Positions 1-7,525 of a DNA stretch of 64,000 nt are shown piece after piece. Under the pieces are notes generated by a model. That model was not told the origin of the DNA. It did not search any database and saw nothing but the letters and a program-made list of their open reading frames with translations. The position numbers and the translations under genes were made by a program. This DNA comes from Planctomycetota bacterium (lineage in GTDB: Bacteria; Planctomycetota; UBA1135; UBA2386). Location: the NCBI GenBank assembly GCA_947444055.1, contig CANEYR010000002.1:62001-126000 (forward strand). The letters run 5' to 3'. Every line of letters starts with the position of its first letter. The stretch's first letter is position 1.

Positions 1-99
1 GGGCTCAAGAAGAGCCCGCGGCTGCTAGCCGACATCGGGCGCTGCAATGTGGCGGTCCGCTACCAGGCAGCCGATGCGATGGGGTTCGCGGAGGGGTGA
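1..99 (+). CDS. C-terminal end of an unidentified protein (5' truncated by window edge)
   Basis: An open frame runs from base 1 to a TGA at 97-99 and encodes the last 32 residues of a protein (ending AADAMGFAEG). It has no start because the window begins inside it. The fragment is too short to assign a family. It lies on the same strand as the STAS and histidine kinase genes that follow, separated from them by 137 bp, so it could belong to the same signalling cluster, but nothing in the visible residues proves this. Confidence 0.45.
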   Translation, partial: GLKKSPRLLADIGRCNVAVRYQAADAMGFAEG

Positions 100-226
100 C
101 TGCTCGGGGAACTCGGTCAGCGGCGCACTTTGCTACGCCATTTTTTCACGGCGACGCTCAACCTGACAGGGATCTTCGACCGATGGACGGCAGGCACGTG
201 CTCGTTGAACCGGGCGCGCGTTCACC

Positions 227-230
227 GAGG
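227..230 (+). promoter_or_regulatory. Shine-Dalgarno site of the STAS gene
   Basis: GAGG lies 6 nt upstream of the ATG at 237. It fixes the start of the STAS-domain protein. Confidence 0.55.
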
Positions 231-236
231 TAAGTC

Positions 237-626
237 ATGGAAATCGTCGGGAAGAAGAGTCAAGGACTGTCGGTCACCGCCCTTAAGGACGACAAGACCG
301 TCATCATCTCCTTCAACGATCGCAGTCTGAACTTCTACGTCACAGACTCCTTGAAGGAGTCGCTCAAGGAGACGATCAACGGCAAGATCGAGGAAGGTTA
401 CCAGCACTTCGTGCTGAACCTCGACAACGTCAAGATCATCGACTCGTGCGGCGTTGGCCTGATCATTGTGGCCAACAACGTGACGTCGTCGCGCAACTGC
501 AAGCTCTACCTGAGCAACATCAAGCCGTTCATCGTGAAGATCTTTGAGATCATGCGGATCTCGAAGCACTTGGCGATCTACGACAAGGAAGACGACGCGT
601 TGGCGGCGATCAAGGGCGGCAAGTAG
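237..626 (+). CDS. STAS-domain protein, anti-sigma factor antagonist type
   Basis: A 129-residue single-domain STAS protein of the SpoIIAA/RsbV type. The conserved loop reads IIDSCGVGLI (residues 67-76). Ser70 lies where SpoIIAA carries its phosphorylated serine (DSSG in that protein, DSCG here). The length is only slightly above the family norm of about 110. Such proteins bind anti-sigma kinases or act inside partner-switching complexes in the cytoplasm, and the switch is serine phosphorylation. The start is supported by GAGG 6 nt upstream. It is followed within 70 bp by a histidine kinase, a response regulator and a degenerate HD-GYP protein, so it probably belongs to one signalling unit. 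No partner Ser/Thr kinase or phosphatase is visible in the window; it may be encoded upstream. Confidence 0.85.
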   Translation: MEIVGKKSQGLSVTALKDDKTVIISFNDRSLNFYVTDSLKESLKETINGKIEEGYQHFVLNLDNVKIIDSCGVGLIIVANNVTSSRNCKLYLSNIKPFIVKIFEIMRISKHLAIYDKEDDALAAIKGGK

Positions 627-695
627 CCCTTCGCTGACTTCCGTCGTGAGCACACGAGGTCGCTTCGTTGTGCCTTCCTTCGGCCGCCGCGAACC

Positions 696-2255
696 ATGGC
701 TATCAGTGCGAGCATCCTGATCGTCGAGGGCGACGGCCGTAGCAGCGGCAAGCTGCGCGATCGCATCCTGGCGTCCGGCGGCAGCGTCACGGTTGCGCCC
801 ATGGTTTCGTCGTTGGCGACGATCCAGGCTGGCTCCTGGGACGCGGTGGTGCTGCCGTGCCCGGAGACTCCGTCGGCACTGGCCGATGCCGCGTTTGAGA
901 ACGGTACCGAGCTGCTGTTGTGGGCCGAGGCGGCCCCGAGCGCGGCCCAGTTGATGCTGGCCATGCGTGCTGGGTGCCTCGGAGTGTTGTCCACAGACAC
1001 CGACCCAAGCGCACTGCAAGAGTTGCTCACGTGCGTGCAAGGGCGGCGCCGACGCAGCGCGCACGCGCGGGAAGAGACCCGCCGCTTGCGCTACCAAGCG
1101 GACGATCTGCGGCTGCGCTGTTCGCGGCAGTCAGAGCGTTTTCAAGAGAACCAAGAGACCTACTTCCTCGACCTCTCCCGGATGATGACCATCATCACCA
1201 ACATCATGGATGGCATCGTGTTCGTCGATCGTGGTGGCAACGTCACGTTGATGAACCCGGTGGCCGAGGACTTGCTTGGCGCCAAGTCCTTCGTCGCGAT
1301 CGGCAAACCGATCGCTGCCTTGCAAGGACGCCGCGACCTGCTGCAGACGATTGCGACGGATCATGCGCGCATGACCACGCAGAAGGAGGTTGCCCAGACT
1401 GTCGAAGTGCACCACACCGAGCAGGATCTGCTCTACATCAAGTGCATGACGAGCCGCGTGCACGACTACCGCGGCGAGCCCGCCGGTGTGCTGACGGTGT
1501 TGCGGGATGTGACCGCCGAGTTCAAGACCGACCAACTCAAGAACCAGTACCTGTCGATCGTCGCCCACGAGCTGCGCACGCCGCTGACCGGCATCAAGAC
1601 GTTCGCCACCATGATGACCAAGGGCACGCTTGGCGCGCTCAGCGACCGTCAGATGCGTGTCTGCGAGTCGATTCGCGAGCAATCGATCCGGCTCGAACAC
1701 CAGATCGACAAGTTGATCAACCTCGGCAATCTGGAGTCGGCCGACTACGGGCAAGACCGCGAGGTGTTCTCGGTCACAGATTTGGCGACCGGCCTGCTGG
1801 TGCCGTTCGAGCAGCCGGCGCGCGATCGCCGGATCGCGCTCACGCTCGCGATCGACGAGAACAACGAGGACCTCTTCGCCGACCGAGCGGATTTGCGTCG
1901 GGCCTGCCAGGCGCTGGTCGAGAACTCCGTCAAGTTCGCTCGCGATGGTGGGCAAGTGGCCGTTCGCATCGAGCGTTTGGGCTCCAGCCTGCGATTCCGG
2001 GTCGCCGACGACGGCATTGGCATCGACCCTCGCTACCACCGGCGCATCTTCGAGAAGTTCTTCCAGGTGGAAGACCCTCTTACGCGCCACCACGGTGGGG
2101 CTGGTCTTGGCCTGTTTGTCGCAAAAGGGATCATCGAAGCACACGGAAGTCGCATCGAAGTCTCCAGCCAACTGGGTCAAGGTGCCGATTTCTCCTTTGT
2201 CCTGCCACTTCATCGGCAGGGCGTGGTCGCCGCTGTCGCATCCGCAGTCAAGTAA
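696..2255 (+). CDS. sensor histidine kinase with N-terminal pseudo-receiver and PAS domain
   Basis: A 519-residue soluble histidine kinase with no membrane segment. Residues 5-115 resemble a response-regulator receiver fold (ASILIVEGDG at the first strand), but the expected phospho-acceptor Asp is replaced: the strand reads DAVVLPCP, with Pro54 at that place. A PAS domain follows (about 155-275, MDGIVFVDRGGNVTLMNP). Next come HisKA with HELRTPL (phospho-acceptor His291) and HATPase_c with the N box ENSVKF (about 409), G1 box DDGIGID (about 439) and G2 box GGAGLGL (about 468). The gene ends in TAATG, sharing one base with the start of the response regulator, so the two are translationally coupled and very probably a cognate pair. 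The ligand of the PAS domain is unknown. Confidence 0.88.
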   Translation: MAISASILIVEGDGRSSGKLRDRILASGGSVTVAPMVSSLATIQAGSWDAVVLPCPETPSALADAAFENGTELLLWAEAAPSAAQLMLAMRAGCLGVLSTDTDPSALQELLTCVQGRRRRSAHAREETRRLRYQADDLRLRCSRQSERFQENQETYFLDLSRMMTIITNIMDGIVFVDRGGNVTLMNPVAEDLLGAKSFVAIGKPIAALQGRRDLLQTIATDHARMTTQKEVAQTVEVHHTEQDLLYIKCMTSRVHDYRGEPAGVLTVLRDVTAEFKTDQLKNQYLSIVAHELRTPLTGIKTFATMMTKGTLGALSDRQMRVCESIREQSIRLEHQIDKLINLGNLESADYGQDREVFSVTDLATGLLVPFEQPARDRRIALTLAIDENNEDLFADRADLRRACQALVENSVKFARDGGQVAVRIERLGSSLRFRVADDGIGIDPRYHRRIFEKFFQVEDPLTRHHGGAGLGLFVAKGIIEAHGSRIEVSSQLGQGADFSFVLPLHRQGVVAAVASAVK

Positions 2256-2641
2256 TGAGCACAGTCATGCAACGAACCGTTCTGATCATCGAAGACGAGA
2301 AGCTGATCATCGTCTCCACCCAGATGGTGCTCGAAGCGGCAGGCTTCCGCGTCGAATCGGCGACCAATGGCGAAGACGGTATCGCCAAAGCCAAGTCGCA
2401 AACTCCAGACCTCGTGCTGCTCGACATCATGATGCCGGGCATCGATGGGTGGGAGACGTTGACCAGGCTCAAGCGCGATACCGCGACGGCGAACATTCCC
2501 GTCGTTATTTTCACGGCCCGTGAACACTCGCGCGGCCACCAGAAGAGTGCCGAGATGGGCGCGGTCGACTACTTCCGCAAGCCGTTCGAGCCGGACGAGC
2601 TGATCGAACTCGTCGAGAAGCACGTCGGCCAGCGCGCCTAA
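2255..2641 (+). CDS. single-domain response regulator (CheY/DivK-like receiver)
   Basis: A 128-residue stand-alone receiver domain. All key residues are present: the acidic cluster E13-D14-E15, phospho-acceptor Asp57 (VLLDIMMPG), Thr87 (VIFTA) and Lys109 (FRKPFEP). It has no output domain, so its signal must pass by protein-protein contact. Its ATG overlaps the stop of the histidine kinase gene by one base, which makes that kinase the natural phosphodonor. The next gene, 7 bp downstream, encodes a degenerate HD-GYP-like protein and is a candidate partner. A second ATG 12 bp downstream (MQRTVLII) would give a slightly shorter product. Confidence 0.92.
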   Translation: MSTVMQRTVLIIEDEKLIIVSTQMVLEAAGFRVESATNGEDGIAKAKSQTPDLVLLDIMMPGIDGWETLTRLKRDTATANIPVVIFTAREHSRGHQKSAEMGAVDYFRKPFEPDELIELVEKHVGQRA

Positions 2642-2648
2642 GCGAGTC

Positions 2649-3302
2649 GTGGCGACGGACGAACCGATTGCGCCGATGCGGCGCCAGGAACGAGCTGCTC
2701 CGGATGCTGGCTCGCGCCTGCGGTCGGTGTTCTTGCAACATCGGTTGATCGCGGATCTGCCGCGCATCCCGGGGGTCGCGCCCTCGACGGCAAAGTTCGT
2801 CGTGGAGCAGGTCGTGGAGCGGTTGTTGGCGGTGCCCGCTGGGCTGGAGCCGTTGATGCTGCTGCAGCGTGACGAGGGTCTGCTGCGCCGTAGCACCGCG
2901 ATCGCCGTGCTGGCCGTCGTTCTCGCGCGGGCGGCGGGCTGGCCCGTCAGCAGCTTGCCGGACCTTGGTGGCGCCGCGTTGCTGGCGGACTTGGGGACGA
3001 TCCTCGATGAGGGGTGCCCGGGAACGGCAGCGTTCGCATGGCTGATCGAACGTGGAGTCGACGATTTCTGGCTGCGCAGCGCCTTGGTTGCCCGGCACGC
3101 ACGCATGACCGCTGCTAGCGACACCAGCCGACATCAAGAACTTGGAGCGGTCACGATCGTCAGCTTGGCGGCGGCTGTGCATGCTGCGCAGCAGCGATCG
3201 GGTGCGATGGCGCAATGGCTGACCGAGCTGCGAGCCGACGCGGCGAATGCGTTCCCGAGCGAACTGCTGGCCATCGTGCCGCAGGCGCTGCGCGGCAGCT
3301 GA
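2649..3302 (+). CDS. degenerate HD-GYP/HD-like signalling protein
   Basis: A 217-residue soluble alpha-helical protein with no clean match that I recognise. Its middle part (about 75-125) has the spacing of the first helices of an HD-GYP domain: a helix RRSTAIAVLAVVLARAAGW, then AALLADLGTI where HD-GYP proteins have A-A-L-L-H-D-I-G-K. His is replaced by Ala113, while Asp114 and Gly are kept. A later RHARM (150-154) may stand for the HHE region. The metal-binding residues are therefore mostly missing and c-di-GMP hydrolysis is unlikely. The start used is GTG at 2649; an ATG at 2676 is also possible. It lies 7 bp after the response regulator and is probably co-transcribed as an interaction module. 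The family call is inference. Confidence 0.55.
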   Translation: MATDEPIAPMRRQERAAPDAGSRLRSVFLQHRLIADLPRIPGVAPSTAKFVVEQVVERLLAVPAGLEPLMLLQRDEGLLRRSTAIAVLAVVLARAAGWPVSSLPDLGGAALLADLGTILDEGCPGTAAFAWLIERGVDDFWLRSALVARHARMTAASDTSRHQELGAVTIVSLAAAVHAAQQRSGAMAQWLTELRADAANAFPSELLAIVPQALRGS

Positions 3303-3314
3303 GAAGTCGCCTGC

Positions 3315-4577
3315 CTATTCGTGGCGCAGGGCTTCGACCGGATCCATGTTGGCCGCGCGCCAGGCGGGGTAGAGGCCGAACACCACGCCGACCGCGGCAG
3401 AGATGCTGAACGCGAGCAGCACGTGGATCGGCAGGATGTCGGTGTTCTGCTTGAAGAACTTCTCGATCGCGAGCGGCACGACCATGCCAAGCCCGACGCC
3501 GACGATGCCGCCGAGGGCGGACAACACGCCTGCTTCGACCAGGAACTGCTGCACGATGTGCTTCTTCTTGGCGCCCAGCGCGCGGCGGATGCCGATCTCG
3601 CGAGTGCGCTCGGTGACCGTCGCGAGCATCACATTCATGATGCCGATGCCGCCGACCAACAGGCTGATCGAGGCGATCACCGCCAGCACCAGGTTGAACA
3701 TGCGCTGGGTCTCTTCGGCCTTGCGCAGCAGCTCGAGCGGCACCGTCAGCTCGACATCCTTCTTGTTGCCGTGCGCTGGCTTCAGCATGTAGTCGAGCAC
3801 AGCCGCCGCTCCCACGACTTCGTCCATCGTCGGCAGCTTCACCTTGATCTCGTGCACCTCAACGTTCTCGTAGCGGTTGGTCGAGGGGTTGCGCACCGTG
3901 TCACCGAAGCGCCGCCGTGAACTAGCGAGTGGAATGAACGCGCATTCGTCGAGCGTCGTGCCGTTGGGCGAGGCGGCGCGGCCTTGGTACTGCAGCACGC
4001 CGACGACTTCGAAGCGGTCTTCGATGCCGACGAGAATGGTGTGACCGAGTGGATTCTCCAGTGGGAACAATTGCTTCGCCAAGCTGGCGCCAAGTACGCA
4101 CACGTTGGTCTGGCGTTGCTGGTCGAGTTCGGTCAGCCACCGGCCTTCGACCACCTTCATGTTGGTCACCGGCAGGAAGTCGACTTCCGTGCCGACGATC
4201 AGCGTGCTGCTCCAATTCTCGCCGCGAATGATGCCGCGTTGGAATTCACGCACGCGCACGACCGTCGCCGTCGGCAGCAGGTTCTGAATGCGATCGGCCT
4301 CTTGGTAGAAGAGGCCGTAGCCGAGCACGCTCATCGTGCTGGTCGTTGACGATTGCTGGGTCTCCTCGGGCTTCTTGCTGCGAATCAGCACGTTGGTGAC
4401 GCCCATTTCGCGGTACTGCTTCAGCGTCTCGGCGGAGGCGCCCTCACCAACGGCGAGCATCGCGATCACCGACGCCACGCCGAACAGGATGCCGGCGGTG
4501 GTGAGCGAGCTGCGCAGCTTGTGCAGCATCAGGCTCTTCAAGCCCAAGTTCACCATTCGCATCGTGTCGCGAATCAT
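3315..4577 (-). CDS. MacB/LolC-type ABC transporter permease
   Basis: A 420-residue inner-membrane permease of the MacB family. It has one N-terminal membrane segment (about 18-40, within KLRSSLTTAGILFGVASVIA), a large periplasmic MacB_PCD domain, and three C-terminal segments in the FtsX domain. The FtsX domain contains the conserved TERTREIGIRRALGAKK stretch after the second membrane segment, and the protein ends VEALRHE. The start is the ATG at 4577, which overlaps the stop of the ATPase gene by 4 bp (ATGA); a longer upstream frame is only read-through of the ATPase tail. With the ATPase, adaptor and TolC-type genes on the same strand it completes a tripartite pump. MacB systems move peptides, lipoproteins or drugs from the periplasm outward; the substrate here is unknown. 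Confidence 0.92.
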   Translation of the reverse strand: MIRDTMRMVNLGLKSLMLHKLRSSLTTAGILFGVASVIAMLAVGEGASAETLKQYREMGVTNVLIRSKKPEETQQSSTTSTMSVLGYGLFYQEADRIQNLLPTATVVRVREFQRGIIRGENWSSTLIVGTEVDFLPVTNMKVVEGRWLTELDQQRQTNVCVLGASLAKQLFPLENPLGHTILVGIEDRFEVVGVLQYQGRAASPNGTTLDECAFIPLASSRRRFGDTVRNPSTNRYENVEVHEIKVKLPTMDEVVGAAAVLDYMLKPAHGNKKDVELTVPLELLRKAEETQRMFNLVLAVIASISLLVGGIGIMNVMLATVTERTREIGIRRALGAKKKHIVQQFLVEAGVLSALGGIVGVGLGMVVPLAIEKFFKQNTDILPIHVLLAFSISAAVGVVFGLYPAWRAANMDPVEALRHE

Positions 4578-5353
4578 GCGTGGCCTCCGTTCGTTGCCGC
4601 GCCGCCACGATTGTCGACCAGCCGATTGTCGACCAGCCGACCGTCGACCAATCGATTGTCGACCAGCTTTTCGACCTGGCCGTCCTTCAGCCAAAGCGTG
4701 TGGTCAGAGCGTTCGGCGACCTTGGGGTTGTGGGTGACGATGACAATGGTGACGCCGTCGGCGCGCAGGTCATCGAACAGGTCGAGGATCTCCTTCTCGG
4801 TGTTGCTGTCGAGATTGCCCGTCGCTTCGTCGGCGAGCAAGAACAGCGGATCATTCATCAGGGCGCGTGCAATCGCCACGCGCTGTTGCTGGCCGCCAGA
4901 AAGCTCCATCGGCCGGTGTTCGAGCCGTCCACCCAGGCCTACGCGCTCGGCCAGGTACTCCGCCTTCGCCCGTGATTCGGCGCCAACTCGCCCTTGGTAG
5001 AACAGCGGCACTTCGAGGTTCTCCAGCACACTCAACTGCGGGATCAGGTTGAACGACTGGAAGATGAACCCGATCTCGCGGCCGCGCACGTCGGACAGAT
5101 CGTCGTCACTCAACTGGCTGACGTCGCGCCCGCCGACGCGGTACTGGCCGGTGGTCGGGCGATCGAGGCCGCCGAGGATGTTGAGCATCGTGCTCTTGCC
5201 CGAGCCGGAGCGTCCCATGATCGACAGGTAGTCGCCTTTCTTGACCTGAACCGAGACGCCGTTCAAGGCGCGCACGACGTTCTTGCCCATCACATAGTGA
5301 CGATGCACGTCGACGAACTCGGCGATGACCGCGCGTTCCGAAGTGGTTTGCAC
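4574..5353 (-). CDS. ABC transporter ATP-binding protein (MacB/LolD type) with a repeated C-terminal tail
   Basis: A 259-residue ABC ATPase. It has Walker A GRSGSGKST (47-55), the Q-loop in FIFQSFN (97-103), signature LSGGQQQR (151-158), Walker B FLLADEA (171-177) and the H-loop in VTHNP. It energises the MacB-like permease whose start it overlaps by 4 bp. It begins 12 bp after the adaptor gene, so the operon order is TolC, adaptor, ATPase, permease. After the normal end of the domain (QVEKL) the protein carries four copies of LVDNR/LVDGR (230-249), encoded by a 15-bp tandem repeat, then GGAATNGGHA. This tail is not part of the family fold and looks like a recent expansion. Confidence 0.95.
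   Translation of the reverse strand: MQTTSERAVIAEFVDVHRHYVMGKNVVRALNGVSVQVKKGDYLSIMGRSGSGKSTMLNILGGLDRPTTGQYRVGGRDVSQLSDDDLSDVRGREIGFIFQSFNLIPQLSVLENLEVPLFYQGRVGAESRAKAEYLAERVGLGGRLEHRPMELSGGQQQRVAIARALMNDPLFLLADEATGNLDSNTEKEILDLFDDLRADGVTIVIVTHNPKVAERSDHTLWLKDGQVEKLVDNRLVDGRLVDNRLVDNRGGAATNGGHA
4607..4666 (-). repeat. 15-bp tandem repeat, four copies, in the 3' end of the ABC ATPase gene
   Basis: Four consecutive 15-bp units, read on the + strand as variants of CGATTGTCGACCAGC, encode LVDNR-LVDGR-LVDNR-LVDNR. The period keeps the reading frame, so copy number can change without a frameshift. Confidence 0.85.
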
Positions 5354-5365
5354 TGGGGATCCAGA

Positions 5366-7525
5366 TCAGTTGCCGCGCCGGCCGCCGCCGCCGCCGCCAT
5401 TGCCACCTTCGCCGTTGCCGCGGCGCGGACGATCGCCGCCAGGCTCGGCGGGGCTTGCTCCGCCTGGGCGATTGCCGCGGTTGCGCATCAACGAGCTGAG
5501 CTTGTCCTTTTGGATCTGACCAGCGACGAGGTCGTTCTTGTCGAGGGCCGCTTTGAGGGCCGTGATCGCCGTCTCCATTTCGTTGGCGGCATCGAGGCTG
5601 CCCGTCTCCCGCATGCCATCGATCATGCGTTGCATGCCACCGAGACGCTCCTTGTAGCTGGCCAGATCCTCCGCGGTCATGTCGGCGAGCTTCTGGTTCA
5701 TGCCGCCCGTACCTTGACCGCGTCGCCGCGCGGCGTCGCCGTTCGCGGCATCGCCTTCGCCATTGGTGTTGGCGGTCTCCTTCAGTGGGGCCGGGATCGG
5801 CACCACCGGCTGCTCGAACTTCGGTGGTTGCACACCAGCCGGATCCTTCAAGAGCAGGGTGTCGCCGGCGCTGATGCCGGATAGCACTTCGACGCGCTCG
5901 GTGTTTTGGCGGCCACACTGAATCGGCACGGCCTTGGGGCCCCCGGCCTCTAGGCGCCACACGTAGTTGACGGAACGGTCGCGGAAGATGGCTTGCAGCG
6001 GCACTGGCAGCGTGTCCTTGATCACGTCGACCATGATCGTCACGTTGGCGGCCATGCGGGACCGCAGGCGGCCCTCGGGGTTGTCGCTGTCGAGCTCGAC
6101 GACGGTTGTGTAGACCTTGCGATCGCTGGTCATCCAGCCGCTATTGCTGTCGGCTACGGGCGCGACGCTGGTGACGCGGCCGGTGAAGGTCTCGCCTTGG
6201 AATGCCTCGGCGCTGACGAAGGCCGGCTGGCCGCGGGTGACCTTGTCGATCTGGGCTTCTTGCACCTTGATCACGCAGCGCATCTTGGTGGTGTCCGGCA
6301 GGCTGATCAGTTCTTGTCGTTCACGCACTTGCACACCTTCGCGCACGGCTTCGCCGCCACCGCGATTGCGGTCGATGCGGGCGTAGACGACGGTGCCTGG
6401 CGTGGGGGCGAGGATGACCGCACTCGTGATCTGGCGTTGCAGGTTGTCGAGGCGCTCCTTGGCGAGCGAGTACTCCTTCTCCTTGGCCTCGACGTCGAAT
6501 TGCATCTTCTTGCGTTCGGCGTCGTTGCTCGCATCAACGCGCTCGAGTTCCAGCGAAGCATTCTCGAAGTCCTGCGTCATCTTGATGCGGCTGGTCTTCA
6601 GCGTGTAGTTGACCAGCAGCTCGAGATCGTTCCACGCGATGGTGACCTTGCTCGCTTGGCTCTGGTAGGAGAGCTCGTCGCGTTCGAGTTCGTTGCGCGT
6701 GATGAACTTCTTGCCGGCGAGCCGACGACTGTGTGAGACCGTGTCTTCCTTGACCTTGAGCTCCGCCATCGCGAGGCGGATCTGGTCGGCTTGCTGCAGG
6801 ATCTTGTTGGCCATCTCGCCCATGTCGCGATCGAGCGCATCGGGCTCACCGGCAGCGACGGGAACGTCGAGCAGCTGCACGACCTTGTCGATCAGGCCGA
6901 CGTAGTTGTGCGGGTTGATGCGGGCGACGATGCCCTGCGGGGCCGCCGGACCGCTCTGGGCGTTGGCTTCCGTCGCGGTCGGTTCGCCGGCTGGTTCCGA
7001 CACCAAGTCGCGCAAGCGCCGCACCATGTCCGCGTTCTTGCCCTCAGAGCCCTTGCCGCCACTTGCACCAAGCAGCTTTTCGAGGTCCATGCGCGCGATC
7101 TCGAGCTGGGACTTGGCCGTGTTCCTTTTGGTCGTCAGCTCCTTCTCAAGGATGTCCTTTTGCGTGCGCGCCTGTTCGTGGGCGCTGTGTGCCTTCTCGA
7201 CGGAGATCTCTTGCGTGGAGGCTTTCTCGACGAGTTCGCTGACGTCGAGTTCGACCAGCTTCTCGCCCTTCTTCACCAGCGTGCCTTCGGCCACGATGAA
7301 AATGATCGTCGATTGGCCTTCGACTTCGGAGCGAACGATCGTCTCGCGCAGCGCCTGCAGCTCCGCGTTTTCGCGCACGGTGATCGGCAGTTCTTCGCGC
7401 TTGACGAGGAAGTGGTTGGGGTCCTGAGCGGGCGGCGTGCCGTCGCCATTGCTGCAACTGGCGAGACCGGCGGCGAGCATCAAGACGGCGAAACGAGCAC
7501 GGGAAACGATCATGGGAATGTTCAC
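5366..7525 (-). CDS. periplasmic adaptor (MacA/HlyD family) lipoprotein with unusual extensions
   Basis: A 719-residue membrane-fusion protein, about twice the length of MacA. The N terminus is a lipoprotein signal (lipobox LASC, Cys24). The biotinyl-lipoyl half-motif is around TIIFIVAEGTLVKKGEKL, followed by a long coiled coil rich in Glu, Lys and Ala. A second coiled-coil arm (about 320-375) precedes PTPGTVVYARID, and then comes the beta-barrel/membrane-proximal domain. From about residue 585 there is a non-family extension: a helical segment (MTAEDLASYKERLGG), a Pro/Gly-rich linker and a tail of Arg-Gly and poly-Gly (GGNGGGGGGRRGN). The start overlaps the TolC-type gene stop by 4 bp. It should bridge the permease and the outer-membrane channel. 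The role of the tail is unknown. Confidence 0.88.
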   Translation of the reverse strand: MNIPMIVSRARFAVLMLAAGLASCSNGDGTPPAQDPNHFLVKREELPITVRENAELQALRETIVRSEVEGQSTIIFIVAEGTLVKKGEKLVELDVSELVEKASTQEISVEKAHSAHEQARTQKDILEKELTTKRNTAKSQLEIARMDLEKLLGASGGKGSEGKNADMVRRLRDLVSEPAGEPTATEANAQSGPAAPQGIVARINPHNYVGLIDKVVQLLDVPVAAGEPDALDRDMGEMANKILQQADQIRLAMAELKVKEDTVSHSRRLAGKKFITRNELERDELSYQSQASKVTIAWNDLELLVNYTLKTSRIKMTQDFENASLELERVDASNDAERKKMQFDVEAKEKEYSLAKERLDNLQRQITSAVILAPTPGTVVYARIDRNRGGGEAVREGVQVRERQELISLPDTTKMRCVIKVQEAQIDKVTRGQPAFVSAEAFQGETFTGRVTSVAPVADSNSGWMTSDRKVYTTVVELDSDNPEGRLRSRMAANVTIMVDVIKDTLPVPLQAIFRDRSVNYVWRLEAGGPKAVPIQCGRQNTERVEVLSGISAGDTLLLKDPAGVQPPKFEQPVVPIPAPLKETANTNGEGDAANGDAARRRGQGTGGMNQKLADMTAEDLASYKERLGGMQRMIDGMRETGSLDAANEMETAITALKAALDKNDLVAGQIQKDKLSSLMRNRGNRPGGASPAEPGGDRPRRGNGEGGNGGGGGGRRGN

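Noticed and set aside
4578-4694. Longer permease start within the ATPase tail
   Set aside because: The extra residues (GRQSIGRRSAGRQS) are the 15-bp repeat read in another frame; ATG 4577 gives the normal MacB start.
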